From the NCBI GenBank assembly GCA_013368325.1, contig JAACJK010000219.1, positions 620,001-684,000 of the forward strand: a DNA stretch of 64,000 nt, in the 5' to 3' direction. Shown piece after piece: positions 31,778 to 45,150 of this stretch (position 1 is the first letter of the stretch; each line of letters starts with the position of its first letter). The DNA is from Ephemerocybe angulata. Lineage: Eukaryota; Basidiomycota; Agaricomycetes; Agaricales; Psathyrellaceae. The position numbers and the translations under genes are program-made. A model generated the notes under the pieces. It searched no databases. It was not told the origin of the DNA and saw only the letters and a program-made list of their open reading frames with translations.

Positions 31778-34700
31778 CTAGAACTCTTTTCTTCGTTTCG
31801 TCCCGCCTCGCGAATCTGCGAACGACCTATCCTTCCTCTTCCTACTCTCCTTCTTCAACAACGTCTTCTTCTCCTTCCGCTTCGCTGCCTGTGCAGGGTC
31901 CAGAGTACCAATCACGAGCCGCTTCGTTTTCCGCTCGCGCCGGACTTCAAGTACCTTTTGGCGGATGACGTTGTACGTCGTCGAGAACACGGTACCTCCA
32001 ACCTTCTGTTGGATAAGCTCGCGCAGCTCAGTGGCAGTCGTCCGTAGCTCGTCTAAAGACAAACAGTCAGTTTAGACTACAAAGATATGTCGAAAAGTAC
32101 GAACCGAGGTGCTGGTCCTGAATGGTATCTTCCTCAATGATGCGGTATACCGGCGAAAGAATATGCGTCAAAAACTTCTCCAAACGCGCAGGGGTCATGT
32201 ACGTGGCCATCGCGGCAAACCAGCGGACAGCAGCGAGTGGTTGCTGAGACCAGTTAGGCTAGACAAAGAATAGTGGATGAGCAATACGTCACGTCGAAAC
32301 AAAACTTGAACTTACAGTGCGACCATGCCTTCCTTTCCGCCTGATCAACGAACCTCGGATCTGGTAGGAAAGCTTCGAGAAGAGCCAGGGCAAGTTTCCA
32401 AGCGTCCCTTGCTTCTGGACAACAGCTTCACCATCATCCTCTGCTTCGCTTTCGTCTTCATCCAAAGCCGCAGGGGCGTCTTCGTCGTCGGCCTCAACGA
32501 GCCACACACGGCCAATCCACAGCAGATTCTTGACGATCTGCAAGCCCAGGGTACCATCCAAATGCTCACTCTTCAACTGGTCGCACAACTTGGCAGCGAC
32601 GTCTCTCAGAGATCCGACGGAAACGGCGGTTTCCGGGTCGAACGCGGGAGAACCCTGCATGGTTTGAACAGCCGCCTTGCCATCCGCACCCAAAGGATAG
32701 GCGTTAAACAACTGCCCAAGGGCTCGGCAGGCTGCAGTGCGCACCCAGGCGTGGGGGAACAGGAGATGGCTGGTAACCAGTGACCAAGGTATGCCGGCGT
32801 TCGCATTCTTCTTCCCGTCAGTCGCTTTCGCCAGCGAGGGGCAGACAGAGAGAGTCTTTCCGAGGGTAGAGAGGGCATAGTAGGGCAGCTGCCACTCCGC
32901 TTCGTCCTTCGACGATCCTGCACCATCCACGTCCATGCTGTCGTCATCGTCCTCCACCAGTCGCTTCGCCATCAAGGCCTCGCTCTGTTGAAGCCCTTGA
33001 GAAACATCTTCAACAACCTCGCCGATCCATGGGACATTTCCACCTTCTTCCTTCGCGGCGGCCTCGATAATGATACCCCACACCTGCAAAGCAATCCACG
33101 CCAGCTTGCGCTTCCCAACAGCTCCTTCCCCAGCACCATCAGCATTCACACCAGCGCGAACCCACTTCTTGAGCCAAGTTCGGACGATGTTCTTCCGATC
33201 ATCTTCAGAGAATCGGGTATAGAGAGTGGAGATAAGCAGCGCCGCAGCTTCACGACATTTGGAGCTGTCGTCGTTAGCAAGGACCATGACGAGGCTGACG
33301 AAGATCATCTCCCCATATTCCGCAATGAGACCCGACTGGAACTTGGTGAGCACAGCACCGAGTAGCTCGAGGATGGAGGTACGACCAGATTCGTGAACGT
33401 ATGAGGATGCGTTCCGAAGCAAAAAGGCGAGGGTCTTCTGCAAGCGGCCCTTTCCTTGCGGGTAGTCGAGCATAAATTGCAAAAGGAGAGCCCTTGCCTG
33501 TTCACGAACAGTGTTGGCCTGCGATTGGACGAGAAGAGGGGCGACCTGGTCTTCCATGATGTCGTACATCTCGGGTACCACGAACCGCCGCGATACAATC
33601 GCACGCAAGAGAGCGAACGCGACGCCCTGCTTGTCTGGGTCTTCGAGATCAGGCGTGACGAGTTCCAAGAGGAAGGAAAGGTCCTTCTCCTTGAGATCAA
33701 CACCAGGCAGGACAACGCCATCTCCCGTCGTGCTCGACTTCGGACCGTCTCGTACCATGGTGCCCAATGATCGCAGCGCGCCTTTGATGAGCTCGCCGTC
33801 GGTGCCACCCATGTTTCCTCCTCCGCCTCCACTAGACTTGATGATTGAGAGCACTTGGTTTACGAACACAGGAAGAGCGCGTCGCATTCCAGGTAGCTTG
33901 GCAATGGGGAAGCGCGTGACGAGGAGCGACACGCACTTCAATCCATGGAGAAGGACGGGGGTTGACGTCGAATAGAGCGCGTTTCCAAGGACCGGGAGGA
34001 GCGCATCGAGCTGCTTGTACACCGTGGCGTTGGCATCGCTGAAGCGTCCACGGCGCAAAGAGGTGTGCAACAGGTCAAGACCAAGCACAATGAAGCTAAA
34101 GAACGATCAGAAAGGACACTTCAACCACTACAGGTTGAACAGGACACACCGATAAGAGTTATGGGCATATTGATCACTTTCAATGTTGACGTTACGAGAC
34201 CGCTGCACGATATGGTCGTTCTTCGGCTTAGCAGGCTTTCCTTTCTTCTTCTTTCCCTTCGGGTTATTCCAATCCTCCCGCTCCTTGAGGAAAGCGACGT
34301 TCCCGCTGACCAAGCCCCAGATAACGTTAACGAGCCAGTCAGAATCAGAGACCTCGCTCGTGCCCTTCTCGATGCCGCAGTTCCTCTCCAGCCCACCTCC
34401 AACGCGCCGAAGGACTTCGTCGACGATGGCCATAGTCTTGACATTGTTTGTCACACCCATCACGCCCTTCACATCGCGCAGAAGGTCAGGCAAGACGGAA
34501 GGGGAGCTGTACTGCGCAGAGAACGCGTAGAGGGAGTACGAAGCGTTCAGAGACTGTCGGGGTTCTCTGAAAGTGGCCGAGACGTGATTCGTGGGAACGG
34601 AGCCTCCATTGTTGGCTTCAGGGTTCGATGAAACATCGCCGAACAGGATTGTGGAGGAGATGGACGTGAGGGACGGAACGATCTCATCGAGCAACAGAGG

Positions 34701-37700
34701 TCGTTTCGCCGCAGGTTTCTTGTCTCCAGCATTCGCATCTTCATCAACCGCCGTCTCCTCCTCCGCCGTCTTGGGCAAGGCACGCCCTTCGACGCCAGCA
34801 ACGACCTTGGCGATGATCGAGTTAACAGTAGTGGCGAGGATATGCAGCTGGGGCCCCCGAATCAAAGCAGTCTCCAGCTCGTCAACGAGAACCTTCAGGT
34901 AGCTGTCGGCATCAAAGTCGTCCACCACGAGATCCGTCACCTTCCCCCCGTCCAACCCAAGCACAGTCAACGCAATCCGCCCAAGGACATCCCGAACAGC
35001 ATCACGAACTTCCTGGCTTCTGCTCTTCATCATATGGCTCAGTTCCGTTGCGAGCCTCCTCATCTCCGTCTGCTTCCGCGCACGCTCGTCTGCCGTCCCA
35101 CCTGGCAGCCGAAGTGTTAAGCGGGCGATTGCAAGCGCAACAGGAAGCCTGACGGTAACCGGCGTTTCGTCCTCTTTGAACTTCTGCGCAGGCGGAGAGA
35201 GGTACGCGAGGAGCGAAGGCAGAAGCTTGCTTTTCACGGAGACCAAGATGTTCGCCTTGCGTCGCGGAGCCTTCGTCTCAACCTTGACAACGACCTGCTC
35301 TTCGTCCTCCTGCTGACCCTCACCAACTTCCTCCTCAGCACCCACCTCCGCCTCCTCCGCACCGTCAACCTCCATCGCCACCTCCTCGACCTCCTCCGCA
35401 ACCTCAAACCTAAAGTTCTCCAAAATCGACACGATAGTCCTCACATATATCTTCTCCCACTCGTCATTCCCGTTCGCCAACCGCAAGTACCTCTGCACAA
35501 GCCCATAATACGGACTCCACCCCAGATACGCAGACAGCCGCCCAAGCGTAATGATCGCCTCGTTCGTCGTAAGATGGTTCGACTGATCCTCCTTATGCTG
35601 GTTCGTCTGCGTCTTCATGAACGAGCTCCCATTTCCAATGAACCACGTCACGATAGGCAAGAGCCACTCGCGCACGACAGCGTTGGACCCATCGTCCGTC
35701 GCAGACGTGAACTCGCCCTTCTCGCACCGCTCCCCGAGCCTCCTAAGCGCCCTCGTCCGCCTGTGGATCTGAATATGAAGCACATTATTGAAGAAGTTCG
35801 CCTCTTCGTCTCCTTCCTCCAAGAGCGGGTGCAGCGCGGCGATCGTCGGACTGAGACTCTGGGGAGTGTTCGAGACAGTGAAGCTCAGAAGCGACAACAA
35901 ATCGCCCTTGACAGCGAACGAGCTCGTCGCGTTTGGTCCTTGGGCCGACAGGGGCGTCGAAAGTGCCGACCGGAGCGAGGGCAAGAAATGCGTCAAGAAG
36001 ATACCTCCGTACGTCCCCTCATACCCAGCCACCTGATCCTTCTTCTCTCCCGCACCAACCACCTCAGCAACCTTCTCCACGAACCTCCGCAACGTCAGTC
36101 CAGCAGAAATCCTCAGCGCCAATTCCTCGACATCCTGGATATCGTGGAATGCCTGGTACAAGATAGGACTCCAAGCCACCGGAGCTCTTGCCAACACTTC
36201 CGACACATAGGTCTCGTCGTTGAACGATGAATACGCCGCAAGCCTCTTGTCGAAGTCCGGCTCGTCCATCCGTTTCACCGAGTAAGCGTTGAGCAGGGTC
36301 AGATGCGACGACACGAAGTGCAGCCATTCCTTCAGCGAAGCCTGAGATGCATCCACCACATCCTCCATCCTCGAGAATGCATCGACAAGCCTCGAGCGCG
36401 CAGCGCGGCCGCGAAGGGTAGAGAACAGAGTCGAGAGGTTGCCAAAGAGCTTCGTCCAGAGTGGCGACGTCGGCGAACTCAGGTCCGGAACGAGACCCAT
36501 CATGTCCTTGAGGATGATAAGGATGTTGGCCTTGACCTTCTCGGGCACTTGCTTGTTCGGCTTCTTCAGGAGCGGGAGGAACAGGCTGAATAGCGTCGTC
36601 GCCTGGCTTGGTGACGTCGCAAACGGCGAGAGGCTGCTCAGGATAGCGAGATGCCTCTGGCCAAGGGGAGTCGTCAATGATAGCGACAAAGATCCTCCAG
36701 ACTTGGACTGACCGCCCTTCGTACGTTCGACGAGTGTCGCAAGGTTGGTAAGGAGGAGCTCAACATGGGGCTGCAGAATCTCTTCCTTCGCCTTCTCGTC
36801 GATCTCCGCGTAGCCTGCAAGCCTCTCGATCACGTCGAAGATGCGCTCGACGACGACAGGCTTCACGTTCTGCGCAATAAGGCAGTCCCAGAGCGCAGGC
36901 AAGACACGAGAGTCGTACCGCACAAGGTAGAAAGCGTGGTCGTGATTGTTGGACCAGACGTGCAGAAGGTCCAAGATTGCGGAGGGGGACTGAATGTTCT
37001 CGCTAGCGAAGGCCTTGAGTCGTGGGGAGATGACAGACTTGAACGATGCCGCGAGGTAAGGTTCGAAGGCGTACGAAACCGGGATCTTGAAGAAGTCAGC
37101 GAGGCGCTTCAAGCCGGTCTGCCTGATCGACCTCAAGGTCTTCCCTGAAAAGTGCTTCTCGTCTGCGTCGCCCTCTCCCTCCACGTCTTCGTCTTCAACT
37201 TCTTCCTGCGCCTCTCCCTCCATGTCAACATCCTCCGACTTGGCAGCAGCTTCTTCTTCGATCTTCCTTTGTGCGAAATGGAGAATATCGACGGTGGTGC
37301 CAATCAGAGCTGGCCAATACTTCATCAGCCTCGACCCAAGCAGCCTCGTTACATCCCCAAGCAGCGTCAGATACCCCATCACCTGCCTTCCGCCGACCTC
37401 ACTGCCCACCTCCGCAATCTCAAACCGCTCCTCCTCATCGCCCATGGCATGTGCGCTAGAGTCGATTCCAAGCGGCATGAGCATGAGATCCACCAGCAAC
37501 TTCAACTCTTCCTCAGTACACCCGCCAATAGTCCCAAGAACCGCCGCTCTCCTGTCCGCCCCACCGCCATTCTTCCCACGCCCCTTCTTCTCAAGCATAA
37601 GCCCAAACAACAGCCGCAAGAGCAGATCCACTACTTCACTTCGCCCCTCAGTCTGTCCAGTGCCGAGCGCAGATAGGTCGAGGTTCGTCAACTCGTCTCT

Positions 37701-40700
37701 CCACCTCGTGTCGTCCAGCAAGGTCTTGAACGTATCTTGCATGGAGGAGACGTGCGGAGACTTGTACGTGAACAGGCAGTCCAGTGCTACACGCTGAAGT
37801 GGTCGGAAGGGATGTGAGAGGGACGCTGTGTACAAGGCCTTCAAGGATTGGGTCGCGTACATGGCCTTTGGATTCTGGAACTTCGAGAAGAGGGTGAGCC
37901 ATGAGACAAGTTTCTGTTTCGACAGCGCTGTGCGGTTCGTGGTAAGCGCGGACGATGTGGGGGAGGAAACGTGGGTTGACTCGGGGTCTGCGAGTGACAG
38001 GAAGTAGGGAACAAGTTCGCGATTGTGTTTCTCGGCGAGAGATGAGCATTCGCCCATAGTAGCCAGAAGCTGGAACTCGTAAGAGACACGGTCGAAGCGC
38101 TCAGAGGCTTGACGGCTCTGTTCACATCGAACATCAGTTCGATATCAGTGTGTGCAGTGAATATAAAACGCACCTTCACGAACATCCTTCGATGATACTC
38201 TCCATCCAACCAGTGGCTTACCGCGACCCTAAACTTATGTGCACTCGGATCCCTCCACGACCTCTCCTTCTCATTGACCTCGTCCTCTTCCACCTCCTCA
38301 CTTCCGCCTTGCCCATGTTCCACATTTCCTTCATCCCCGACCTCTTTCCCACTAGCCTCACCGGTAATGCTCTTAAGCTCCCCGAACACCTCTGCCCACA
38401 CCGCATCTCCCCACCGCCCTGCCAACCCAGATATCGCAGCCGTCGCCGGACTCCAAAGAGGCCTCAGGTTCACCTTCAGCTGCGCAACCAGCCACCTCAC
38501 GCAAGCCTCTGCCCCCAGGGCGTCTCCAACAACCTGCCCTACCCGGCCAATACGCAAGACACGCTCGCGCACTCCTGCTACATCAAGGGAAGCTTCTTCA
38601 CCCTGAAGACACCGCTTGAGAACTTCGCGTGCGCTACTGCCCACCGCACTGTCCTCCGAGTCCATGTCGCCATCCGAGTTGTTCGAGTTATCGATGAGGT
38701 GGGGCGACGTAAGGAACCTCAAAGCAGCGAGCCTCAAAGCCCTCGAATGGCTCAGAAGGCACGGCTTCAGTGTGGCGTATGCCGTTGAAAACCGTAGCCG
38801 TTCTGCACTTGACTTGGATGGAGGAAGCTCCTGGGCGAGTTGCACCATGGCCTCGAGAAGCTCTGATGATTGGCCCCATCTTTCCAGAACCAAGCTTGCC
38901 CACGTCCGGGCGTCTACCTTCTGAGCCCACTCGTCCTTGCTCCGATTCGAAAGCGCGTCGAGTGCAGTGCCGAGTATCCAGGAGGCGGCTGGGTTGGTAG
39001 GCGCCGGTGCTGGTGGGGAATTGGTGAGGAATGCGTCGATGAGTGAAATGATGACGGGTGTGATGGTCGGCGAAAAGAAGGGGGATAGCGTAAGTATATC
39101 GTTCACCTCAGCGGCCTATACAAACACATTAGCTTAAGACGCCCACGATGAAAACTATACTCACCACATCAGGGCTAACTGCTCCTCCTAATTTCTCGAC
39201 CTCGCCCAGCCTTTCTCTCGCCGCCTTCTCCACCCTCGTTCGCCAGACTAGGTCGGTCTGTTCCACACTCAATTTCTTTCCCCGTCTCACCCTTGCCAGG
39301 AAGCTGAAAGTGCCCTCCTTCATCGCAACGCCCTCCTTGACGGTATTCTTCAACAACAGAGGCAAGGCGACCAGCTTCCACCCTCCCCATCCAAGCTCAG
39401 CCAACGCTCCATTGAGTTGAATAACGAAAGTCCAGTGAAACTCGTCGCCGGACGCGAGACTCCAGGCGCGCTGAAGGAACTTCATGCCTTGCGAGATCCA
39501 GGCTGCCATCTCAGTACTGGTATAGAGAGATACGGCGAAGGGAAGCAGGGCTTCGTGTGTCGAGGGTTTGATTTCCAACGCTTCGAGATCCGTGAAGAGC
39601 GACATCTTCTGGGTGTCTGCATGGGCATCAGACCAGTGTATCGGTGATTGAGAAAGAAACGCACCAGTTAGCCTCGACCCTTGCCTCACAGAGCATGGAA
39701 TGGTTGCAACAAGCAGCGCTCTCCGGGTTTGCTCCTCCTCTCCAACCTTGATCGAAGCCTTGACCTGCTGCACGACGAGGTTTCCGAGGGATGAAAACTG
39801 TTCGGCGTTCTTGACATGGTGGATGAGGGCCGTGAGTGTCCGTCTAATAAGATCGAAGGTCGGCTCAGGGTTATCAGTTTTGAGGTGGTATGCGAGGAGA
39901 GGAGAGAAGATGGATGCAGTGGCGGTGTGCAGAGTTTGCGAGACGCTCTGGAAAAGTAGTCAGTAAATGCAGGATCCCATCAATGGGCACGCACCTTGCA
40001 AGCGTACACCAAAACCCAAGCCGACGCATCGTCCACGCCCTCCGCACTCTCGGCAAGAAGTGTGACAGCTCGTTCCCTCGCGGTCGTCTTCAACTTCCTC
40101 AATACTGAGCCCCAGACCTCGGCCATCGCCCTCTGAATCTCGGGCAGACATTTTGGAAGCGTGGATTTGATCGAAGACCACGTCGAGTCGAGCAACTCGG
40201 GGTGGATGGAGGGAACGAGGAGAAAGCGGAAGAGCGTGTTGAAGGTTTCGAGAAGGTAGGTAAGGGCTTCAGGCGATATTGAACGTGTCAGATGCTTGAG
40301 GAGGCGTCGGATGATGTCGTCGTAAACTGGCGCGAGCGTCGTCCGGAGGTCATGGGCCATTTTCTGAAGAAGACTGGACGACGGTTAGCTGGGCTCAGTT
40401 AAAATGAAACGTGTACGCACTCGAGGAGTGCCCGCAGCCCTTCGTCATCTGAACTTTCCATGGCCGTAATCCATATTTCTATAATCTCCCTCCAGTTGTG
40501 AAGCAAAAGGGGCATCGAGGCGGACATGGAATCTGCCTGGTTCACGAATTGGATGAAACCTGGAGACAGATTGAGCTGCCTCCAGTGGTCGAGCGCTTCA
40601 TGGAAATGGGAGTCATTGTCCTATTGCGAGTTAGGGATGATTTGGAATGTGATGATGTCGACACTCACCCCGATATCCTGGTCATACTGGGTCTGCTGAA

Positions 40701-40871
40701 ATGTCGAGGGCAAATGAACGCCCTTCAGCTGTTGGTTATACGATTGATGCTACAGAAAACGCGTCAATAACACGCCCGATGAACACGGTAAGACATACGC
40801 ACTCTAAACCTTTTAGTGGGCTCTGGAAAATCCAGCTCCAGATAGTCGTTGAACTCATTACCTTCCTCCAT
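31778..40871 (-). CDS. UTP20: UTP20, U3 snoRNP / small-subunit processome component
   Basis: Very large nucleolar HEAT-repeat protein needed for 18S rRNA maturation. Ten inferred exons: 40803-40871, 40669-40749, 40421-40620, 39995-40373, 39165-39947, 38174-39115, 34150-38117, 32316-34095, 32105-32243 and 31778-32052, giving about 2871 residues (yeast about 2490, human about 2785). The N terminus (PTKRFR, WREIIEIWITAMESSDDEGL, LLQKMAHDLRTTLAPVYDD) and the DRIM-domain region (residues about 820-1400) fit UTP20. The last exon encodes a basic helix-rich tail (IRQKVLEVRRERKTKRL, KRKEKKTLLKKESRKRK), like other UTP20 C termini and likely a nucleolar signal. A 48-nt GT..AG stretch at 39617-39664 is in frame and may be an additional intron. 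Divergent from GGPP synthase. Confidence 0.9.
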
Positions 40872-41639
40872 CGTCGTTGAGGCCAAGTTCGCCGGCACGC
40901 GAAAAATCCAGAACAGCCGCCTCGACAACAGGCACAAATAGCCGGGCCGGGCCGACAGGGGCCAACCTGCCTATTCGAGCCCAGTCCCTCTTCAAGATAT
41001 ATGCTCAGCGAGTATATAGAAACTTACCTCAGGGAGACAGGCTACTCACCAAAGCTGTAGTTCTTGGATACCTAGTCCTTTTGAGCAATCAAGAAACCTG
41101 GAAGGGCTCGAGCAGGACGTACGGCGGCGGCCATCAAAGATGGATATATGCAGCCGTGATTTGAACGGCGATCTGGACGAAAGTCCGTAATCGCGTCCTC
41201 AGATACCTTGCAAAGCAAGATAGCTCAAAAAACGGAAGGGCGAGATCGAAAGAAAGGGAGAACATGGGGGTTGGAGGTCAAGATGGATTCTGAGGAACGA
41301 AAGCTTTAAGTAGATTCGGAGCAAGCCCCTTGCTCGGGCCGGCTTTCGAAGGTTCGAGCTGAGCTCGAAAACGCCTCCCAAAAAGGCGTTTGTTTGGTTT
41401 AACCAAACATCGAAAGAAGTGGGCGCGGTACGAACCTGAGCTTTAAGGATCGAAACGCGGTCTTTGGCGTTGTTAGGTCCCAAACGCGCTGAGTCACGTG
41501 CACCCGAAATGTCGTCACCGACCCTCACCGACCGATCCCGCCCCCGATCCGGAGCCCGGATGGTGTGCAGCTTGCACAGCTGAGCTCGACGGACGCAGGC
41601 CCATGGAACCCTCAAGCCCTCTTCGTTTAACCTTTCTTC
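40872..41639. promoter_or_regulatory. Shared divergent promoter of UTP20 and GGPP synthase
   Basis: 768 bp with no gene. TATATA-like strings lie at about 40998-41020. Two adjacent inverted repeats at about 41370-41409 (AACGCCT..AGGCGTT, then GTTTGGTT-T-AACCAAAC) are the only conspicuous structure. Whether they bind a regulator is not known. Confidence 0.4.
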
Positions 41640-43044
41640 ATGCCCGACTACGAGAACCTCCTTGACACGCTCTCCAAAGACCACGAATGGTCTGCTGAGA
41701 ACGAAGCGGTACGTCTGCCCGATCCAACGTCAGGAAACAGGAGAACTCAAGGAGTTTACGAACCATCGGTAACACAGGCGATCCTCGAGCCCTTCACATT
41801 CATTACCGCAAATCCAGGCAAAGATATCCGAACCAAGCTTATCGATGCATTCAACGACTGGCTGCACGTTCCCTCCGACAAGCTGCAGGTCATCGCGAAG
41901 ATCGTCAATATGTTGCACGCTGCGAGTCTCATGTCCGTACCATGCCGTCACGCGTCCGTCCGTCCATCTTCTTCCCGAACTCACTGCTCGGCGTGATACT
42001 ACAGGGTAGACGATATCGAGGATGATTCTCAGCTTCGAAGAGGGAACCCAGTCGCACACAAGATCTATGGTGTTCCACAGACGATTAACAGCGCGAATTA
42101 TGTTTATTTCCTCGCGTTCCAGGAGCTTTTCGCGCTTCGGAATAGTCCTACAGCTCCGAGACAGGATTTGGATCAAGTCGTGACGGGTGTGTACACTTCC
42201 CTACGGGAATCGAGCGTCGTACTTACTATTGGGAAGCGGAACTACTGTCACTACACCGCGGACAGGGGATGGAGATACTCTGGAGAGATTCATTGCAATG
42301 TCCAACGGAGGACGAGTACATTCAGATGGTTAGCAACAGTACGTCTTCCATCCTCCCTTCGCCTTCCACCTCCGAACTCATAGTTCATTCAGAGACGGGT
42401 GGTCTGCTGCGAATTGGTGTAAAGCTGTTAATGGCATGTTCAACCACAAACGTTGATGTGTGCGTCCCACCCTCTGCAATATCTCGCTCTTCTCTGACCG
42501 AAATCAATACCTCTTTTTTCCCGGTACAGTGACTATGTTCCCCTCGTCAGCCTCTTCGGCGTCTACTTCCAGATCCGAGACGACCTGATGAACCTTTCCA
42601 GTCCAGAGGTACCCCCTCCTCCCAACCATAACACCTATACAACGACTAATCTCAACTCCCCAGTACACTTCAAACAAGGGCTTCGCAGAAGACCTGACCG
42701 AAGGAAAGTTCTCCTTCCCCGTGGTGCACGGGATCCACACAGACCGGTCAAACAGACAAATACTCAGTACGCTCCAGCGCCTCCTTTATTCCGTTTAGCG
42801 TTTAACTGAGGACTGACGCTTCATAGACGTACTCCAGAAACGTCCCTCGACACCTACTTTGAAGATCCACACCATCGAGTACCTGCGGAACCACACAAAG
42901 TCGTTCGACTACACTCTTGGAGTGATCAATACGCTTGAGAGGAAGACGCGGGAGGAGATTGCGAGGCTTGGAGGGAATGAGAAGTTGGAGAGGATTATGG
43001 ACTTGTTGAAGGTTGACGAGAAGACTTTTGGGTCTTCCTCATAG
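41640..43044 (+). CDS. BTS1: Geranylgeranyl diphosphate synthase
   Basis: Makes C20 GGPP from FPP and IPP for protein prenylation, carotenoids and diterpenes. Eight inferred exons: 41640-41708, 41778-41932, 42005-42186, 42237-42338, 42393-42459, 42530-42608, 42664-42766 and 42827-43044, giving 324 residues, the usual fungal length. The first Asp-rich motif is intact ([16 protein letters not shown]), preceded by [15 protein letters not shown]. The mid part has [20 protein letters not shown] and, across an intron, [16 protein letters not shown]. The second Asp-rich motif is [10 protein letters not shown], the DDxxN form common in fungal GGPP synthases. The C-terminal lid has [19 protein letters not shown]. 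No terpene cyclase or P450 neighbours are present, so it is likely the housekeeping enzyme. Assigned by the two Asp-rich motifs and length. Confidence 0.93.
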
Positions 43045-43286
43045 CGGTGTCCAGAGCGCTAATGGATACAAGAATTATCGTTATGTCTTGGTTGCTCAGT
43101 TTCTCACTTCTAGGATGCTCGATTTTCCTCAAGAATAGAGAAGTCGCTGCGAGTTTGTGTAATTATATCTGGAAACTTCTGGCGTTACACGAATATGCGC
43201 TATGTACTGGAGGTACGATCACGAAGATACGAGTGCTTTTTAAATTGACGCTGGGTCTAGATAAGATTGAGATTGTCCCTCCTACC

Positions 43287-44532
43287 CTATGCTCGCTCCA
43301 TCCCTTGTTCCCGTTGCGCCGCCTCCGCTCTCACTCGGCGGTCCATTTCCTCTCTCAACTGACGCTCATACACTCTCCGCTCCTTCTCCTCTTTCTTCCG
43401 TCTTTGATTAGGGGTCAAGTTCTTCGGTCGACATATGGACACTTCAACCCCCGCCAGACTGTTCTCTGCCAAAGGTGTGCAGGGAGCCGTAGGAGGCTCA
43501 TCATGCCGCGTTACAGCGTCGTTTTGCATGAGGGCTATCGCATCTATCTCATCGAGGCGGTGGCCAAGCTCTTGATCCAGCATCTGGTTCAACTTCTGCT
43601 CCTCCTCCATGCGTTGGAGATCAAGGAGACGTTGCGCGGCGATGCCCTCTTCCCGTGCTTTGGACTCTGCAGCCTCTTTTGCCTCCCTCTCCGCAATTTG
43701 GCGCATCCTCTCGTCTTCAGCCCTTTCCTCGCTTGACATGTAGAGCGACTGGGCCTCACGTATGGCCTCAAAATTGTCCAGATAGAGATTCTTGATCTCT
43801 GCATCGAGACGCTCGGAGGCCTCTTCGCCTTGGAGAATAGGATTGCGGCGACCGGGTATCTTCCAGTCCTCCCTCAAGCCGCAGAGCTTGATGGCGTCGT
43901 CCAATCCGATCTGCTTAGCCTCTGCGATACTGATAGAGGCGTCACGGTTCACGAGCTCACGGTAGCCCGATAAGAGCCATGCGTCGACGGAGAACTCGTT
44001 CCCGAGGAGGACTTTCTCGATTGGGTCCGTACCGGATAGTGGGGATAGCTTTGATATGGCCATCTTGCGGAACCCGTTGAAACGCCACTTCGTCGAGAGC
44101 TTGAGGACGATGAGCCACTCGCTTGTCGAGAGGGACAGCTCACCCTGGAGTTGTCTGAGAAAAGATACAGTTAGCTCGAATAGGGTGGTGGTAAGTGAAT
44201 GAAAGAATCACTTGGGGTAAAGTGCCCTCAGGAATACACGGAATTCGTCAGCAGTAGCATCTGGATTCAAGTTAACGGCCGGGAAGCTATTGACTGGCGC
44301 AAAGAAGCTAGGTGTGCGATCGAGGCCGTACATCGAGGCGAAGGTCGCTGAGTCGGTCATGAACCCGTGCCTGGGAACGCGGAAGGAAGTGCCTTCAGAC
44401 TTTATGATAGATAAGAGAAAACATAGGTCAGTCGGATGGAGAAGAAGAGAATGTGGATAGTAAGCGCACGTAGAACTCGACCAGATCCCAATAGTACTCC
44501 ACATCTTCGGTTAATTCTTCAACAGGTTCCAT
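43287..44532 (-). CDS. BTB/POZ-domain protein, tandem copy 1
   Basis: Three inferred exons, 44470-44532, 44212-44399 and 43287-44154, give 372 residues. Exon 1 encodes MEPVEELTEDVEYYWDLVEF; exon 2 continues the BTB fold (TSFRVPRHGFMTDSATFASM, then DEFRVFLRALYPK); exon 3 begins QLQGELSLSTSEWLIVLKLS and includes WLLSGYRELVNRDASI, which is the Agaricomycete BTB signature block. The C-terminal ~150 residues are a long charged coiled coil (EERAEDERMRQIAEREAKEA..) ending in a basic, Gln/Arg-rich stretch. BTB proteins usually dimerise and often serve as CUL3 adaptors; no substrate-binding domain is recognisable here. It is convergent with GGPP synthase. The same exon structure occurs in the copies upstream on this strand. 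Confidence 0.8.
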
Positions 44533-44915
44533 TTGGGTTCTATCGCAGGGTTCAGTGTTCATGAGGGAGAGAGGGGAAATGTGATGCAATGATTACAGCC
44601 CTGAGTGATGGTTATATACTGATCATGGCTGCGGATGTCGAAAGCGTGCCCACTTTAAATTGTTTGTCCTCGAGGCCAGTGGAGATAAGACGTTGAATAG
44701 GTGAGGATAGTACGAGCTTTTCATTATTCTGGAAAGGTACGTTAGTCCGCATTGAGTCTCTCCAAGTGCTATCGATAGACAGGGGGTGCGGAGGCTCCCT
44801 TAAATTAACGCAAAAATTAGGCGCCCGTTCAACTCCGGTTGCAAACATGCATTGATTTTTGAAAGATTCTGACACAAAAAAAAACAATAGTAGGGCTTTA
44901 AAGCTATAAGGCTGA
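44533..44915. other. Intergenic between BTB copies 1 and 2
   Basis: 383 bp without a gene. It contains the promoter of copy 1 and the 3' flank of copy 2, and is AT-richer than the coding flanks. Confidence 0.5.
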
Positions 44916-44984
44916 TCATTTCTTCAACTTCTTCTTCTTCTCAATAACACTGACAGAGCCTACGGTGGACTCTGGCGTAGGTTT

Positions 44985-45150
44985 CGGGGCAGGCATTGGT
45001 GCAGGCACTGGGGCAGGCTTGGGGGCAGGAGGGGCAGGCTCAGGGGCAGGCTTGGGGGCAGGAGGGGCAGGCTCAGGGGCAGGCTTGGGGGCAGGAGGGG
45101 CAGGCTCAGGGCCAGTCTTAGGGGCAGGAGGGGCAGGCTTGGGGGAAGGC
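44985..45150 (-). repeat. Minisatellite encoding a Pro/Ala/Lys/Glu repeat
   Basis: About 33-36-bp units (GGGGCAGGAGGGGCAGGCTC and variants on the plus strand) repeat some four to five times and encode PAPPAPKPAPEP-type repeats at the C terminus of BTB copy 2. The repeat is absent from copies 1 and 3. Confidence 0.85.
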
